In this document: positions 46,509-57,690 of the stretch, piece after piece
Layout of the letters: every line of letters begins with the position of its first letter
Position numbering within the stretch: position 1 is the first letter of the stretch
NCBI GenBank assembly: GCA_001600415.1
Contig: BCJX01000012.1
Coordinates: 273,119-337,118, forward strand
Length of the DNA: 64,000 bases
Direction: 5' to 3'
Source: Pascua guehoae
Lineage: Eukaryota; Basidiomycota; Tremellomycetes; Trichosporonales; Trichosporonaceae
Notes under the pieces: model-generated
The model's input: the letters and a program-made list of their open reading frames with translations, nothing else
Databases searched by the model: none
What the model was told of the DNA's origin: nothing
Position numbers and translations under genes: made by a program

Positions 46509-46553
<45 letters not shown>
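46476..46553. repeat. Long poly-C tract with two interruptions
   Basis: C runs of 17, 15 and 44 nt are separated by a single G (46493) and a single T (46509). They lie about 250 bp from the assembly gap. Confidence 0.9.
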
Positions 46554-46554
<1 letters not shown>

Positions 46555-47223
46555 ACCCACCACCCATTTCATCCCATCCCATCCCATCCACCCCTTGACA
46601 ACCCCCGTCGTACACTGCTTTGCTCCATCCATCCTTTTCATTCCTCACCTTTACTCCATCCACCTCCAAACACCCTCCTCCTCCACTCCCCAGTCCACCG
46701 TGAGTGCCCCCCATCCATCCATCTACAGGTCCCCCCCCACCCCCTACCCTCCTCCCCACCGACATCGCCCCCTCTCTCGCCGCCGCGCCGCCCGCTCCCG
46801 CCCCACCATTAGGCCACGACGACACGCCCTGGCGCACCGCGGCGCGTCCTCGATGGGGCAACCATCCATCCATCCGTCATCGCGCGCCATTCTTTTGTTG
46901 CATTTGCCGTCGCCGTTGTCGAGCACCGCGCGTCGCTCTATGACCATCGTCGTGACGCTGCGCATGCGCATCCACGACTTCCATCCTGCACCCCCAAATG
47001 CATAACCACATCACGGCGGGCGCGCCGGCGCGTGTCCGACGTCTACCGGGGCCATGTTCCTCACTCCACCACCAACCACTGCTTTGATAAACCATGCTGA
47101 CGCCGCGTCTCCCATCCACCCTTGAACACCTGCCCGTCGCCTATTATTCTGTACACTGCAATCGTTGGCCGTGGCTGCTCTGCGTTTATTGGATGCTTTC
47201 CCCATCAGAATCCTTTTATCACC

Positions 47224-47652
47224 GTGAGTGTCGGTTCAATCGGCGTGACGTGTCCAGGGGCTCGGACGAACGAGATCACGCATTCCGGGAGGGAAAAAGG
47301 TCGCTGCAAACGGTCCATCCATCACCATCGACCGTCCCAGCGGCAAGCGCACTGGCCGCATTCTCATCACACGCAGCGTGATGGCCCAAAGCGTGATGGT
47401 TGCCCGTGCACTTTGCTTGGTCGACGGATGTTTGTCGCCGTGGGAAAAGGGAGACCCTGTATCCTCCGCGAGCCAACGCGCGCCTTTTGTGTCCCCCCCT
47501 TCCTTTCCTATCATTGCCAACGTGAATTTGTGTGCTGATACCGTCCCCCGTTGTTCTATCGACTGGTTTTAAACTCGCTCTCTTGTCTCTGTTCACGCGA
47601 CCTTTTATCACACCATTCTTTCTTCTTCAAAACGCACGGATCCACCCCACAG
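47224..47652 (+). promoter_or_regulatory. Probable leader intron of the 14-3-3 gene
   Basis: The start codon at 47653 directly follows a splice-acceptor-like CCACCCCACAG with a T/C-rich tract before it. A consensus donor GTGAGT lies at 47224. This suggests a 5' UTR intron of about 429 nt ending at the A of the ATG. It is inference without transcripts. Confidence 0.45.
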
Positions 47653-48665
47653 ATGACCGCCAGCCGTGAGGACTCTGTCTACCTTGCCAAGCTCGCCGAG
47701 CAGGCCGAGCGGTACGAGGGTAAGTTTCGGGCAACCACCTTTTTTCTGCCTCGCGATTTTGCCACCTGACGCATCCCCACAGAGATGGTCGAGAACATGA
47801 AGGCCGTTGCCTCGTCGGACAAGGAGCTTACCGTCGAGGAGCGCAACCTTCTCTCGGTCGCTTACAAGAACGTTATTGGCGCTCGCCGTGCTTCGTGGCG
47901 CATTGTCTCCTCCATTGAGCAGAAGGAGGAGTCGAAGGGCAACGAGGCTCAGGTCGCCATGATCAAGAGCTACCGGGAGAAGATCGAGTCGGAGCTCGCC
48001 AAGATCTGCAAGGACATTCTCGAGGTCCTTGACAAGCACCTTATCCCCTCGGCCGCCTCTGGCGAGTCCAAGGTCTTCTACCACAAGATGATGGGTGACT
48101 ACCACCGCTACCTCGCCGAGTTCGCTACTGGCGACAAGCGGAAGGACTCTGCCGACAAGTCGCTCGAGGCCTACAAGGCCGCTTCGGACGTTGCCGTCAC
48201 CGAGCTTCCCCCGACGCACCCTATCCGTCTCGGCCTCGCCCTCAACTTCTCGGTCTTCTAGTGCGTGCTGCGTGACAAATGCGCAACCACAAAAACTGAC
48301 GTGTCTCCAGCTACGAGATCCTCAACAGCCCAGACCGCGCGTGCCACCTCGCCAAGCAGGCGTTCGACGACGCCATTGCTGAGCTCGACACCCTCTCGGA
48401 GGAGTCCTACAAGTGAGCCTCCCCTCGCATTCCCCGCAGCATTGGCCCATTTACTGACACGCTTCTCCAGGGACTCCACCCTCATCATGCAGCTCCTCCG
48501 TGACAACCTTACCCTCTGGACCTCGGACATGCAGGACAACGGTGAGTCAAATCGTGGGGTCGAGATTGAAGGACGCAGGATTAAAGGAAGAAGATCTCTG
48601 ACCGCCTCTCAGCTGAGGACCCCAAGAAGGACGATGAGGTCAAGGAGGACGCGCCTGCGGCCTAA
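47653..48665 (+). CDS. BMH1: 14-3-3 protein (Bmh/Rad24-type)
   Basis: This is a dimeric phosphoserine/threonine-binding adaptor acting in the cytosol and nucleus in signalling and checkpoint control. Five exons keep frame: 47653-47719, 47783-48260, 48311-48412, 48471-48541 and 48613-48665, giving 256 residues, the usual length. Hallmarks are [35 protein letters not shown] with the phosphate-binding Lys/Arg, [34 protein letters not shown] and [20 protein letters not shown]. The acidic tail ends in EDAPAA. It is the only 14-3-3 gene in the window. The symbol reflects the family; whether it is the Bmh1 or Bmh2 counterpart cannot be said. Confidence 0.98.
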
Positions 48666-49728
48666 GTGAGAACATCAATGACGACGACGACGAGACGGGG
48701 CCTACACGCATCTTCGCATTGTCACCGGTAGCCCCGTCGTCTTCTGCTACCCTGTGGTGTTTTCCTACTTCGTCGATTCCCCCCCTTTCCCCAGCCACAT
48801 GAATATTTATTTCAGCGTGCTTGGGGATGTCTTGCGTAATGAAGAGAGTGTGAAGCATCTACCACTGTTGCAGTAGCGGGCTCGTGTTTTTGTTTTGCAC
48901 TTGGTGTTGATGTTTGCCCCGACGTGTCTTATCTCTGGTTGCACTGGCTTGATGATCCACCTGGAGCACATGGCAATAGCCTAGGAACGAGTCACGAGTC
49001 ACGAGTCTGCGTGCGAGTGGCAAGTCACGGGTCACGAGTTCATGAGAGGGTATCGCGGCCTTTGCCAAGAAGAATAGTCTGCAGAGAGGTACAGCACCAG
49101 GAGTGGAACCGCACACCAACTGTACCTGGGCTGAGCCGTCGGCACGTCGGCAATGGCCACAACCCGCGGCGGCTGGAAGCAGTCTTGTCATGAGCGTGAG
49201 CACATGTCCAAGCTTAAGCCGGTTAGCCACAGGCAAATGACTCGCCGGCATCGCAAGAGTGCTGTGCTTTCGGGAGGATGCAGATGCGATCGATGCAGGT
49301 GCTAGGTACTACCACTCTACCACATGGACGCGATGGAATCCTATAGATCCTAGCGCAAGGCAGGCCCGACAAGACACGACACGGAGCGTCGAGTCGAGAC
49401 CACGAGCAGGTACGGTACGCAGGTCCCCCCTGGCCCAGGCGGCATCTGGGGGCTGCGCATGACGCGCCATGACGGGTGGCGTTTACGTTGTGGCTAGAAT
49501 TTCCGATGTCTTGTAACATTTGGTGTTGTCCAGCACCATTTCAACCACCACACACATCTCACATTTCTTCCAGACGACACTCACTGCTCGCTTGCTCGAC
49601 CTGCACGTTGACGAGCAGCCGGTACAGCTAGACCGACCCGGTGCTCGATCCGCCCTCCTCCATCCACGCATCCACGCATCCACTCTTCCCTCCCCCCTCC
49701 CTCCCTCGCGCAACCCCCACCACACACA
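48666..49728. other. Intergenic region, 14-3-3 to UPF0538 gene
   Basis: About 1.06 kb. It holds GTCACGAGTCACGAG-type repeats (48985-49040) and a CT-rich leader before 49729. I see no gene. Confidence 0.5.
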
Positions 49729-49972
49729 ATGCACGAGCTAAACGACACACCCACGCTCGTTCCCGCGCCCACGCACATTGCCGTGTCCGAGCACGAGGCC
49801 CTCTCGACCGAGGTGCGCCCCGTGACCAATGCGATTCTCACCATTCGCATCATCAAGAACTTTACGTACCGCACGAGCAAGAATCTCATCCTGCGCGACC
49901 TCGACCTCACGACGCTCACCGTGGGGCAGTTGATGGACATGTGTCGCGATGGTGAGTGTGGCGTGGGTGGGT

Positions 49973-50009
<37 letters not shown>

Positions 50010-52066
50010 GGGGAGGCGAGCCGTTGGGAGGAGTGGGCGCCGGGGACTGGGTCGGGGAATGGGCCGGGCGAAGGAAGGTGGCAGGGGAACGGGGGATGTG
50101 TGAGGCGCGAGGGGGGAGTCGGAGTCGGAGTCGGAGAGAGGGGAGCACTGGTGGCGCGGTAGGAGAGGAAGCGAAGCGGTACCGGCACCCGAGGGCCATG
50201 GCCGAGGGGGGCACGGTCGACTGGCGCTGTGAGGGGACGCCTGGGAGGGAATACGAGCGGACGCTCCGGCGCGAACGGACGTCTGTTCGAGGACAGGCCA
50301 CTGCCCGAGCACCTGTCACCTTGTCGCGAGATCGCGAGGCATGTGGACGCGGACATGGCACGAGATGTTGTGTGTGCGCCCGGTCCCGACGTTCGGTGCG
50401 CTGCGCTCCGTGCGCCGTCCGTCCGTGGACACGGGGGGGCCAACCGCCTTGACCTGCCGGTGACCTGAGGAAGGCATTGTGGCTTTGTCCCCTCTGAAGG
50501 ACAGAACCGACGACCATCTAGTGCACGCGACCCACATCCCAGTCTGAAGAGATCCGATCCACCCGTCACGCGCCCGCTGACACACAGCCATCAAGACCCA
50601 GGTCGGGTTCAAGCTCTACCGCACCGTTCAGCTCGGTACGTCCCGCCGTGCGCGCGAGTTGCGCACGCGCTCGCGCTCGCGCCCGCGTCGTGTACACGCG
50701 CACAGGCTCTGGCTGATTCTAGACACGATCAAAAAGTACACGGTCGCGCATGGGCACAAGGTGGGTCTTGCTCGAATTGACTGGCAAGAGGGGGAGGGGA
50801 AGGGAGGGAGAGGCGCAGTGTGCGCCTCTGCGCTGCACAAACGGCGGCCTGGGGTCGAGTACTGCGCTTTGGCTGTCTCGGCTGCAGAGCAACCGTGGTC
50901 AGGACTGGCGGTCGAGCTGCAGACTGGGGACTGGGAGTATCGGTGGTTGCGTTGGTGGTTTCCGGCTTTGTTTGTGTGCTACTTTCTTCCTCCCCCTTGC
51001 TTCCTTTGCTTTCCTCTTCCCTCTGCTTTTCTCTTCTTCTACTTTTCTCTTTCCTCTGCTTTCCTCTTTCCTCTGCTTCCTCTGCTTCCTCTGCTTTCCT
51101 CTCGTCGAGCATCGTCACAAACCAACGGTCATGGCCCAGCCCACCCTCCATGCCACATACTCACCCTCACCACCACCCCACGCCCTCCCTCACCCCACCC
51201 ACGCACCACCATCCCCAGCCCCCCTTCTCCACCTCCAGACTCAGCTCACATCCCAGTCCCAGAACCTCATCATCAACCTTGGCAACGAAGAGTGGATCCT
51301 CAGCGACATGGACGAGACCCTGGCCCATGCTGGATGCGGTGAGTCTTGTGGTCTGTGTGCTTTGCAGCGTGGTATTGTGGGCATTGTCTCTGGCTCCTCG
51401 ACGAGGGATGCGCTGTTGGAATTCATCTCGCTGCACTTGTCTTTTTCTGGCTCTCGTTTGTCTGGCTCTCGTTTGTCTGGCTCTCATTTGTCTGGTTCTC
51501 ATTTGTCTGGCTCTCATTTGTCTGGTTCTCATTTGTCTGGCTCTCATTTGTCTGGTTCTCATTTGTCTGGCTCTCATTTGTCTGGCTCACCCCTCTATCG
51601 TGTTCCGCTCTTGCTCTCACCACCTGTGCACTGCATACTGCCCTCGTTTGAACTGTTGGCACCTCCGCTGTGGGCGCTCCGTTCTGGCTTTTGCGTCTCA
51701 GTCTCGCCTGATGCAACAATCACTCTCGTGGCTGCATCTCGTTCCGCGTCTTCCCTTCACGTGTCTTGGGCTCTTACTCTTGGTTTACTCTTGGGCCCTT
51801 ACCCTTGGCTTTTACTCTCGGGCTCTTACTCTGCCTTTGCTTTGATATCCGTCCCTCTGCTCTCCAGCGCTCGTGTTCGCCCTCCTCGCAGCTCCCCTAT
51901 ACTCTACTCTCCTCATCTCGCCCATCCCCGCTAACATTCAGAAAACGAGACCGAGCTCTCGTTCTTCAACCGCGCCGACTACGAGGCGTTCAAGGCCCAC
52001 CCAGAGGTGAGCTTTAGTAGCCTAACCGAAAGCTGACGCCAGACCCGGTGGGACATGACGGGATAG
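49729..52066 (+). CDS. UPF0538 (C2orf76-like) family protein
   Basis: This is a conserved eukaryotic protein of unknown function. Six exons keep frame: 49729-49951, 50588-50635, 50723-50760, 51239-51338, 51942-52006 and 52043-52066, giving 165 residues. Recognisable blocks are NAILTIRIIKNFTYRTSKNL, LRDLDLTTLTVGQLMDMCRD, GFKLYRTVQLDTIKKYTVAH, NLIINLGNEEWILSDMDETL, AHAGCENETELSFFNRADYE and a Trp near the C-terminus, in the order of human C2orf76. The introns total about 1.84 kb against 0.5 kb of coding sequence. They carry a 36-nt poly-G (intron 1) and a 15-bp minisatellite (intron 4). Exon 4 could also start later, at the AG before NLIINL. No membrane or signal segment is seen. Confidence 0.86.
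49973..50008. repeat. 36-nt poly-G tract in intron 1 of the UPF0538 gene
   Basis: An uninterrupted run of 36 G lies in the sense strand, about 20 bp inside the intron. Confidence 0.92.
51445..51589. repeat. 15-bp intronic minisatellite TCTGGCTCTCATTTG
   Basis: About 9.7 copies alternate between TCTGGCTCTCATTTG and TCTGGTTCTCATTTG, with two early TCGTTTG variants. The whole array lies inside intron 4 of the UPF0538 gene. Confidence 0.95.
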
Positions 52067-53022
52067 GCTCCGAGGTGGAATGTGCGTTGTCTTTGGGTAA
52101 CTGGTATCATTATGCATTTGTCGTGGTCTCTGCGACGTTTGGCGGCGAGCGTCTGGCTGTTATGCTGCACTTTGCAGTCTGGCTGGTTGGATCGCAATAG
52201 CCACGTCCTCACCCCAGTCCTTCAATACGAGGACTGGGCCCTGCGCCCGGCGTGTGCTCCACAGTCTCGAACAAGAGGCACTGAAAGCGGCACGCCTCCC
52301 ATGAACCGCCTGCTTGCAGTGCGTCGTGACCAGCAATTGTAAGGAACGCCTCCACGGGCGTCTCAGATGTCTGCATCTGGTGGCGTTGCAATACAGCCCC
52401 CCAGTGTGGGAACAGCGTCCACACACTTGTGAATGCATCACCCCGAGCTGGAGAACCAATACCCCCGCCCACTTGCTGCACACTTCTGGTACCGTGCGAT
52501 ACAGCATGCGCAGGACCCGAAGTCCCGAAGTCCGTCAAATGCCACACGCCACATGCCATGACCCGACGCGCCCCACATGGCAGGCGGGTGTGACCGATGG
52601 CGTGCGCCAGACGTCATCAGCAAGCAGGTACAAGCGAGGTGGAGGCTGTCCTGGACCATTATTAATACTCCATCGTCTTGTCCCGTTTCACCACCGCTTG
52701 CTGCGGTGGTGCTGGCGCGTGGGCGCGCTGACAAAGACCAAAGGCGGGTTTGGGGTTGCTTTATCATCCCCGTCTTGGTGGCTAGCTCGACGCGTGTTGG
52801 AGCGGGGAGGTGGTGCTCTGGAGCGTGCCTGTGACCTGACTGCTGACTCGAACACTCATATAAAGAGCCCAGTACCATGAAGAGCAGCGTATCGCATCCC
52901 GGTCTACAAACAGCTACCGTACACGTACACGCGGTCCAGCTGTCCAACCCATACTACAGACGCTCGCAGGTTACTTGATTTACATTCACTTGACCACCTG
53001 CGCTCCAACGCCCGCAAGCGCC
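52067..53022. other. Intergenic region, UPF0538 to MDR oxidoreductase
   Basis: About 950 bp of promoter and 3' UTR. No repeat or gene stands out. The 169-residue minus-strand frame at 52438-52947 has no recognisable features. Confidence 0.5.
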
Positions 53023-55001
53023 ATGACGATCCCCACGACCCAGAAGCAGTGGACGCTGACCCCCGGGTCCGACTACGCGCTCGCGCTCGTGGATGCGCCC
53101 GTTCCGCAGATTGGGGATACGGAGGTGCTTGTTAAGAGTGAGTGCGGGGGTCGGGTTGGCGTGCGTGGTTGGGTTGAGTTGTGGGTGGTTGGTGGTCGGG
53201 GAGGCGTCGTGGGTGGGGATATGGGGGTGTCGACTGGGGAGGGCCTGGTGGGATGGTTCTGCTGGGTTTGGTGGGTGATGCCTTTGTTGGCTTGTTGTCG
53301 GCTTGTCTTTGTCGTCCTTGGCTCTGTCGACTTGGCTTTGTCGACTTGGCTTTGTCGACTTGGCTTTATCGAGTGCCTCTGTCGACTGTAGCCTCTGTCG
53401 ACTGATGCCTCTGTCGACTGCTGCCTTTGGTCTAATGGGGCCTCTGGTCGACTGTTGCCTCTGTCGACTGTAGCCTCTGTCGACTGCCTTTGGATGGACT
53501 GGGAAGGGCCATGATCGGGGACAGGTTCAACTAGCTACCTGATGTGGCTGTCCACTTGCCATCCTCACTCGACATGACGTTGGACATGGGCCGTTGAACA
53601 ACCCGCTCATCAAGCATTTGTGTCCCATGGGCCATTTCCATTCTCCAGTCCTGTTCCAGCCCCGTCCCAGGCCCGTCATTTCTATTCCAGTCCTCTCCCG
53701 CCCGTCCCAGGCTCGTCCCATTCCGGTCCCATCCCCAACCCCCCAAACCCCAAACCCCCCTCCCCTTCCCCCCCTCCCTCCCCACCCCCACCCCGCTAAC
53801 CCCAGTCAAAGCCGCCTCCCTCAACTACCGCGACCTCCTAATAGCCCGCGCCCACTACCCCTCCCCCATCCAACCCGCCCTCGTCCCCCTCTCGGACGGC
53901 GCCGGCCTCATCGTCGCCACCGGCCCCCGCGTGACGCGCTTCCGCGTGGGCGACAGGGTCATGCCGACCTTCATCCAGACCCACTACAGCGGGCGCGTCA
54001 CGCCCGCCATGCTCGCGACCTCGCTGGGGGGCCAGGCCCACGGCGTCGCGCGCGAGTATGCGGCGTTTTCGGAACACGCCCTCGTGCGTATCCCCGATGG
54101 GTTGGGGTATGCCGAGGCGGCCACGCTGCCGTGCGCCGCGCTCACGGCGTGGAATGCGCTGTTTGGGCTCGAGGGGAGGCGGGTGGGGGCGGGCGAGTGG
54201 GTGCTCACCCAGGGCACGGGGGGTGTGGCCGTGTTTGCGCTCCAGGTGAGTTTGGATGCCGAAGACTCTGGACTCTGGACTCTGGACTCTGAACTCTGTT
54301 GGGGTCATCGTCGGGCGGTCTCGTCGAGATACTACACGAGACACTGTACCCCATAGGCTCTACAGGTCGGAAGTTGAGACTACCAGTGTGGCTCGAGTAG
54401 CAGTCTCATGACTCCAGACACGCCCGTCTAATACCACCACCCCAGTATCATACCACCGACCCGCCTACTCCACACCCCCCACCCCGCGCCCACCCCTGAC
54501 ACGCAGTTTGCCAAACTCGTCGGCGCCCGCGTCGTCGCCACAACCTCATCCCCCACCAAAGCCGCCCGTCTGCGCGCCCTCGGCGCCGACCACGTCATAA
54601 ACTACCGGGACACGCCCGAATGGAGCGCCCCCGCGCGCGCAGCCACGGGCGGCGCGGGGTTTGAGCACGTCATCGAAGTCGGCGGACCGGGCACGCTCGC
54701 ACAGAGCTACAAGGCGGTCGCGTACGAGGGTGTCATTTCCGTCATTGGGCGTGTGGGCGGGACCGACACGAGCTCGGGTACGGCGCCATCGCTCCATGCG
54801 GCCATGGCGAATGCGTGCGTCGTGCGCGGGATCAAGATTGGGAGCCGCGCCCAGCTCGAAGACTTGGTTAGGGCCGTGGATGCGAATGGGCTCCGGCCCG
54901 TGGTGGACCAGAGGCGGTTTGGGTTTGGGGAGGTGAGGGAGGCGTATGCGTATCTCGAGGGACGGGGGCATTTTGGCAAGGTCGTCGTCGAGTTTGAGTA
55001 G
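53023..55001 (+). CDS. Zinc-independent MDR oxidoreductase (quinone oxidoreductase-like)
   Basis: This is an NAD(P)H-dependent enzyme of the medium-chain dehydrogenase/reductase family, cytosolic by sequence; the substrate is unknown. Three exons keep frame: 53023-53137, 53806-54245 and 54507-55001, giving 349 residues. The GroES-like N-terminal domain has IKAASLNYRDLLIAR, VPLSDGAGLIVATGPRVTRF and RVGDRVMP. LGYAEAATLPCAALTAWNAL leads into the Rossmann motif TQGTGGVAVFALQFAKLVGA and VVATTSSPTKAARLRALGAD. The catalytic zinc Cys/His of alcohol dehydrogenases is absent, which fits the quinone-oxidoreductase branch. Intron 1 (668 nt) carries TCGACTTGGCTTTG repeats and intron 2 (261 nt) a heptamer minisatellite. 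A 36-nt poly-G starts 29 bp after the stop. Confidence 0.88.
53320..53495. repeat. TCGACT-containing repeats in intron 1 of the oxidoreductase gene
   Basis: Four copies of TCGACTTGGCTTTG pass into six diverged copies of GCCTCTGTCGACTG. Confidence 0.88.
54264..54298. repeat. TCTGGAC heptamer repeat in intron 2 of the oxidoreductase gene
   Basis: Five copies of the heptamer that also forms the array at 31356-31460. Confidence 0.9.
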
Positions 55002-55028
55002 GGGGAGCGTCGGAGGCGGGGTTGGGCG

Positions 55029-55029
<1 letters not shown>

Positions 55030-55065
<36 letters not shown>
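55030..55065. repeat. 36-nt poly-G tract downstream of the oxidoreductase gene
   Basis: An uninterrupted run of 36 G (sense of the gene) lies in the 3' UTR or just beyond. Confidence 0.92.
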
Positions 55066-55069
<4 letters not shown>

Positions 55070-57104
55070 CGTGGGAAGGGCGGGTTGGAGCTGGCTGCTG
55101 GCCGTGCCCGACACTAGCAAGGTTGTTGAATGTTGAATGTACTCGTGTTTGAGACTGAATGCACGTATTTGTCAATTGTCAAGTGCGCAAGCGGACGTTT
55201 GGTTGCGTGCGACTCCAATTTGTCCTTGTCAAGTGTACAAGTGGACGTTGGTTGCGTGCGACTCGAGTTTGTCTTAGCGGTAAGTCAGAGGTGAGCTGTA
55301 GGGCTAGGTCGACAACCTCGACGACTGCCAGAGGCAACACAAGACATGACAAGACAAGACAGGACAAGGTATAGCGTTTGTATCTACAGTACCCAACTGT
55401 TCCAGTTTTATATCAACAATTGGTACACCAGAGAAGCGCAGGTGCGTTGGTGCGTGGCAAAGTCGTGACTGCGCGCCTCATCGTGCCCGCCCCGCCACTT
55501 TCGGAACACCTGTAGTGTACTGGGCTTGACGTGGAATACTGTCGCGTGCAGGCATGTCCCGCCTCCTTTTGGGCAGCCACTGCAGTCTCTGTACGATTCA
55601 CCCCCGTGCGCACGCACCCAAGCAGCGCGCAGCGCCGAGCGGCGAGCGACGGTGGCGCTTGGGCTCGTAGCGGCTCGCATCACAAACACATCGATATTGA
55701 CATTGGCGTTTCCGTTTGCGTACGGGCAGGCGCACTAGGACGCACGACAGCAATGAGAGCAATGAGAGCAACGCGAGCAACAAGAGCGACAAGAGCAACA
55801 AGATCAACAAGAGCAACAAGAGCGACAAGATCAACAAAACAACGAAAAAATAGAGAGCAGAGAGCAACAAGACGTTGCAGAGAAAGACCAGTGCCGTCCG
55901 ACCTGGGCTGAGACTACTGCCCAGCATCCCCCGAACCCGCCACTGTTGTGCACAACTGCCACAGCCACGACTGCCCGGCTTGGGCTTGTGAGTCTGTACT
56001 GTACCAATCGTCGGTGAAGCATTTGTACACCGCATGTATCTCGCACGCAGACTGCATGCACACCGCACGCAGCCCGCAGCCCGCAGCCCGCAGCCCGCAG
56101 CCCGCATGCAGACGGCACGCACAGCACACTGCAGACTGCATGTACACCGCATACATACCACATGTACACCGCATGCACACCGCACACACACCCAACACAC
56201 CACAACCCACACACCGCACACGCCACGTCCCAACCTGGATATCCAATTCACCGCAAGCGGAGGCCCGCATGCCCATATTGTGGCTGAGACAATGAGAGCG
56301 TGGCTCGGTGGCTGGGCTATGTGGCGGCCCGGCTGGCCTGCCTTTGTGGCCAACCTTTGTGGCCAGCCTGCAACGCTGGCTGGCCAACCTGGCTGGCCAA
56401 CCTTTCTGGCCAACCTGCAACGCTGGCTGGCTAACCTGGATGGGCGGACTGGCTCACCTGGCTGGGCTGCCTAATCTGGCTAGCTGGGCTAGCCGGCGGA
56501 ACATGCTGGTCCACCACAGCCCAGCCCAGCCCAGCCCATTGGGGCTGGACGTGGGGAAACGATAGCGGGGCCCGACCGACCCCAGATTGGACAGACGTTT
56601 TCGAGGCCAGGCTTGTCGACGCTCGAGCTGGCGACGCGCCGGGGATGTTCGGCCCGCTGCAGCACACAGCACGCAGCACGCACAACAGTGCCGATGCAGG
56701 CCGAGAGTGGCGCGCCTGTGCGAGCTCCGCGCTGTGGGAATGGATGTCATGGAACCGTTTACGTCCGTCCTGCAGACTGCAAGAGTCCTGCTTCACGGTG
56801 CACACCTCACGCCGCACAACTCACACCTCACACCTCAAACCGCACACCGCACGCTGCACGCTTCGACGTTTCCGTTCCGTCACCTTGCGCTTGCGCTCGG
56901 TCCGCCGGCAGGTCATGTGGCCTGTCAGTTATCGGGATCGTCCCGACGTGGTCAGTGCGTCAGCCAGCGCCCGGCAAGCTAGCGAGCGGCCAGGCGCGGG
57001 CTGGAACGTACGCGGGGCCCTCCCTTGGGCCCGGGCTGAGCTCGCGAGCTGGCGAGCTCGCGTGACTTGCTGGGGTCTGTGCCGCGGCGGCTGCGGCTTG
57101 CTGT

Positions 57105-57185
57105 TGCTGTATGTGCTGTATGTGCTTGCTGCTGTATGTGCTTGCTGCTGTATGTGCTTGCTGCTGTATGTGCTTGCTGCTTTTG
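57105..57185. repeat. 18-bp tandem repeat with CTGTATGTGCTTGCTG core
   Basis: Four to five imperfect copies lie in intergenic DNA downstream of the Stm1/HABP4-like gene. Confidence 0.85.
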
Positions 57186-57690
57186 TGCTTGCTGCCTGCT
57201 GCCCGCTGGCGCTGGTTGCTCCAGCGCGGTCGCCAAGTGGCTGGAGCATGGAGCCTGATATACGCGCGGATCCAGCTCGGCGGCATCGGCGGCCTGGTGT
57301 TGAAGAGCGTCAGTGGGCATCCTACGTTGTGGGCCATGCTTGGTGCTGGTGCTGGTGCTCGGGCTCGGCTCGGCTCGGCTCGGATGCGGCGCGGCGCGGC
57401 GCGTGCTCGGCGCCGCACGTCGACAGGCCACTTTTGTTCATTGCTTCTTACTTTACTACTACAGTACATCATCGTCCTACTCTGCACAGCGTCGAGTTTT
57501 GCCTCTTGCCTGCCTCGTCTGCTCTGCTCTGCTCTTGCTTCTGCCTCTCTTCAATGTTTGCGTGCGTGGCGCCCCGAGGGGTATGTGCGCTGTTGCTGCG
57601 TGCTGATCATGTGCGTTTACGTGGGTTTGAATGGTGGAGGGGTTGCGTGGCGGCGACAACGGGTGTTGGCCGGGCGGCGGGGCAGGAGGT

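Larger units (their letters stand above)
43069..47652. other. 4.6-kb region without a recognisable gene
   Basis: The CAGCCATG tandem repeat at 43556-43585, GCCTTGC/GCCTGCC-rich stretches (43655-43690, 44140-44190), TG and GTCAGTCTGTC repeats (45550-45690) and CCACCCAC runs (46035-46070) dominate. A 100-N gap lies at 46123-46222 and a long poly-C tract at 46476-46553. Frames of up to 280 residues run through these repeats or across the Ns and are not credible. The right part is probably the promoter and leader of the 14-3-3 gene. Confidence 0.6.
55002..57690. other. Repeat-rich intergenic region of 2.7 kb
   Basis: Contents are the poly-G tract; CAAGACA/GACAAGA runs (55340-55370); GAGCAACAA repeats (55755-55850); CGCAGCCCG repeats (56075-56110); CACCGCATGCA-type repeats (56140-56215); GGCTGGCCAACCT repeats (56330-56445); CCCAGC repeats (56520-56540); and an 18-bp CTGTATGTGCTTGCTG repeat (57105-57185). 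Long frames follow these repeats and none is credible. Confidence 0.6.

Noticed and set aside
50750..51934. 394-residue open frame on +
   Set aside because: It covers introns 3 and 4 of the UPF0538 gene and the 15-bp repeat. The conserved protein uses only the short exons in other frames.
53594..54292. 232-residue open frame on +
   Set aside because: It is a shadow frame of exon 2 of the MDR oxidoreductase with a Pro-rich lead-in from the intron.
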